Source: Alteribacter lacisalsi
Lineage (GTDB): Bacteria; Bacillota; Bacilli; Bacillales; Salisediminibacteriaceae
DNA: 64,000 nucleotides
NCBI RefSeq assembly: GCF_003226345.1
Contig: NZ_PDOF01000001.1
Span: forward strand, 186,001-250,000
Direction: 5' to 3'
Positions 63,479 through 64,000 of the stretch are shown here, in pieces. Below the pieces are notes generated by a model that was given only the letters and a program-made list of their open reading frames with translations, searched no databases and had not been told where the DNA came from. Numbering within the stretch: position 1 is the stretch's first letter; each line of letters opens with the position of its first letter. Both the position numbers and the translations under genes were made by a program.

Positions 63479-63489
63479 TATGGCATATA
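63479..63489 (+). promoter_or_regulatory. Second CcpN-like site at gapB
   Basis: TATGGCATATA fits TRTGHYATAYW at 10 of 11 positions, 34 bp downstream of the first and just before the ribosome binding site. Confidence 0.5.
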
Positions 63490-63508
63490 TAAGGAAGGGG
63501 TCTTTCAC

Positions 63509-64000
63509 ATGACGACAGTTGCTATTAATGGCTTTGGCCGGATCGGCCGGATGGTTTTCAGAAAAGCAGTATTGGACACGAAGCTAGAGGTGGTTGCAAT
63601 CAACGCTTCCTACCCTGCTGAAACACTTGCACACTTAATTAAATACGATACGATTCACGGGCCTTTCCTGGGTGAAGTTGAAGCTCGCGATGACCACTTA
63701 ATTGTAAACGGTTCCAAAGTACTCCTTCTGAATACGCGCGATCCCCTGACGCTGCCGTGGGCAGACCTTGGAGTGGACATCGTTGTCGAAGCAACCGGCA
63801 AATTTAAAACAAAAGAGACCGCTTCCTATCACATCCAGGCTGGAGCGAAAAAAGTGATTATTACTGCACCGGGGAAAGATGAGGATATTACCATTGTCAT
63901 GGGTGTGAACGATGGAGATTATGATCCGGAAACCCACGATATTATTTCCAATGCTTCCTGCACAACGAACTGCCTTGCACCGGTAGCAAAAGTACTTAAC
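63509..64000 (+). CDS. gapB: Glyceraldehyde-3-phosphate dehydrogenase, GapB type (3' truncated by window edge)
   Basis: The first 164 residues of a GAPDH; the frame is open to the end of the window. The Rossmann motif VAINGFGRIGRMVFRKAV and the catalytic cysteine in SNASCTTNCLAPVAKVL are present. The coenzyme-selecting position reads AINASYPAE instead of the NAD-specific Asp-containing NDLT, which fits the NADP-preferring, gluconeogenic GapB. Location after coaE also matches B. subtilis gapB. AAGGAAGGGG precedes the ATG. Two CcpN-like sites suggest repression by glycolytic carbon. Confidence 0.93.
   Translation, partial: MTTVAINGFGRIGRMVFRKAVLDTKLEVVAINASYPAETLAHLIKYDTIHGPFLGEVEARDDHLIVNGSKVLLLNTRDPLTLPWADLGVDIVVEATGKFKTKETASYHIQAGAKKVIITAPGKDEDITIVMGVNDGDYDPETHDIISNASCTTNCLAPVAKVLN

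Larger units (their letters stand above)
63154..63508 (+). other. Gene-free region upstream of gapB
   Basis: The left part (63154-63420) shows no gene or clear signal. The last 65 bp hold the gapB -10 and two CcpN-like sites. Confidence 0.6.

Overview
The window comes from the chromosome of a spore-forming member of the Bacillaceae. It carries an alpha/beta-type SASP gene with a sigma-G-like promoter, spore-associated genes of the YtfJ/GerW, YtrH, YtrI, YtvI, YtaF and RefZ types, AGGAGG ribosome binding sites, and a gene order largely collinear with the Bacillus subtilis segment from tyrS to gapB. Acidic extracytoplasmic segments in SppA and PhoR would suit an alkaliphile or halotolerant species, but that is only an inference. 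No rRNA, tRNA, CRISPR array, prophage or complete insertion sequence was seen.

Layout. 1-423 is the end of tyrS. 667-6704 is an accessory insertion between tyrS and rpsD. It holds a leftward operon (52-residue membrane protein, sodium:solute symporter, two M20 amidohydrolases) and a divergent PAS-AAA-HTH activator. A near-consensus sigma-54 promoter (5066-5081) lies in front of the operon, so this looks like a RocR-like, SigL-dependent uptake and hydrolysis system for N-substituted amino acids. 6849-12127 holds rpsD with a structured leader, a free-methionine-sulfoxide reductase, refZ, hisJ and ezrA. 12345-18523 holds brnQ, the nifZ-thiI sulfur-transfer pair, a SASP gene and an amidohydrolase. 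18591-25623 holds nadK, sppA-yteJ-ytfI-ytfJ, tpx, ytxK and ackA. 25760-32004 is a mixed stretch: yhaM, an EcsC-family gene, uspA, a divergent SDR protein, an M24 peptidase, ytkL and small genes. 32511-40786 holds ytoI, ytpI, nrnA, ytrI-ytrH and dnaE.

40881-64000 is central metabolism and its regulation: malic enzyme, a FadR-type GntR regulator, accD-accA, pfkA, pyk, fxsA, ytvI, ytwI, citZ-icd-mdh, a MaoC-like gene, phoP-phoR, polA-mutM-ytaF-coaE and the start of gapB. The genes connect pyruvate, malate, acetyl-CoA, malonyl-CoA and the oxidative entry to the TCA cycle, so they form a coherent carbon-flux block. Recognisable control sites support this: a FadR-like palindrome just downstream of the malic enzyme -10, cre-like sites at citZ and the MaoC-like gene, and two CcpN-like sites at gapB.

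The most interesting non-coding signals are the sigma-54 promoter with candidate upstream activator sites, a PHO-box array directly after phoR that leads into a short terminated segment (possible PhoP-regulated small RNA), a LexA-like box at dnaE, and a family of roughly 105-125 bp GC-rich palindromic intergenic repeats, one of which looks like a miniature transposable element with 20-bp inverted termini and flanking 9-bp direct repeats.
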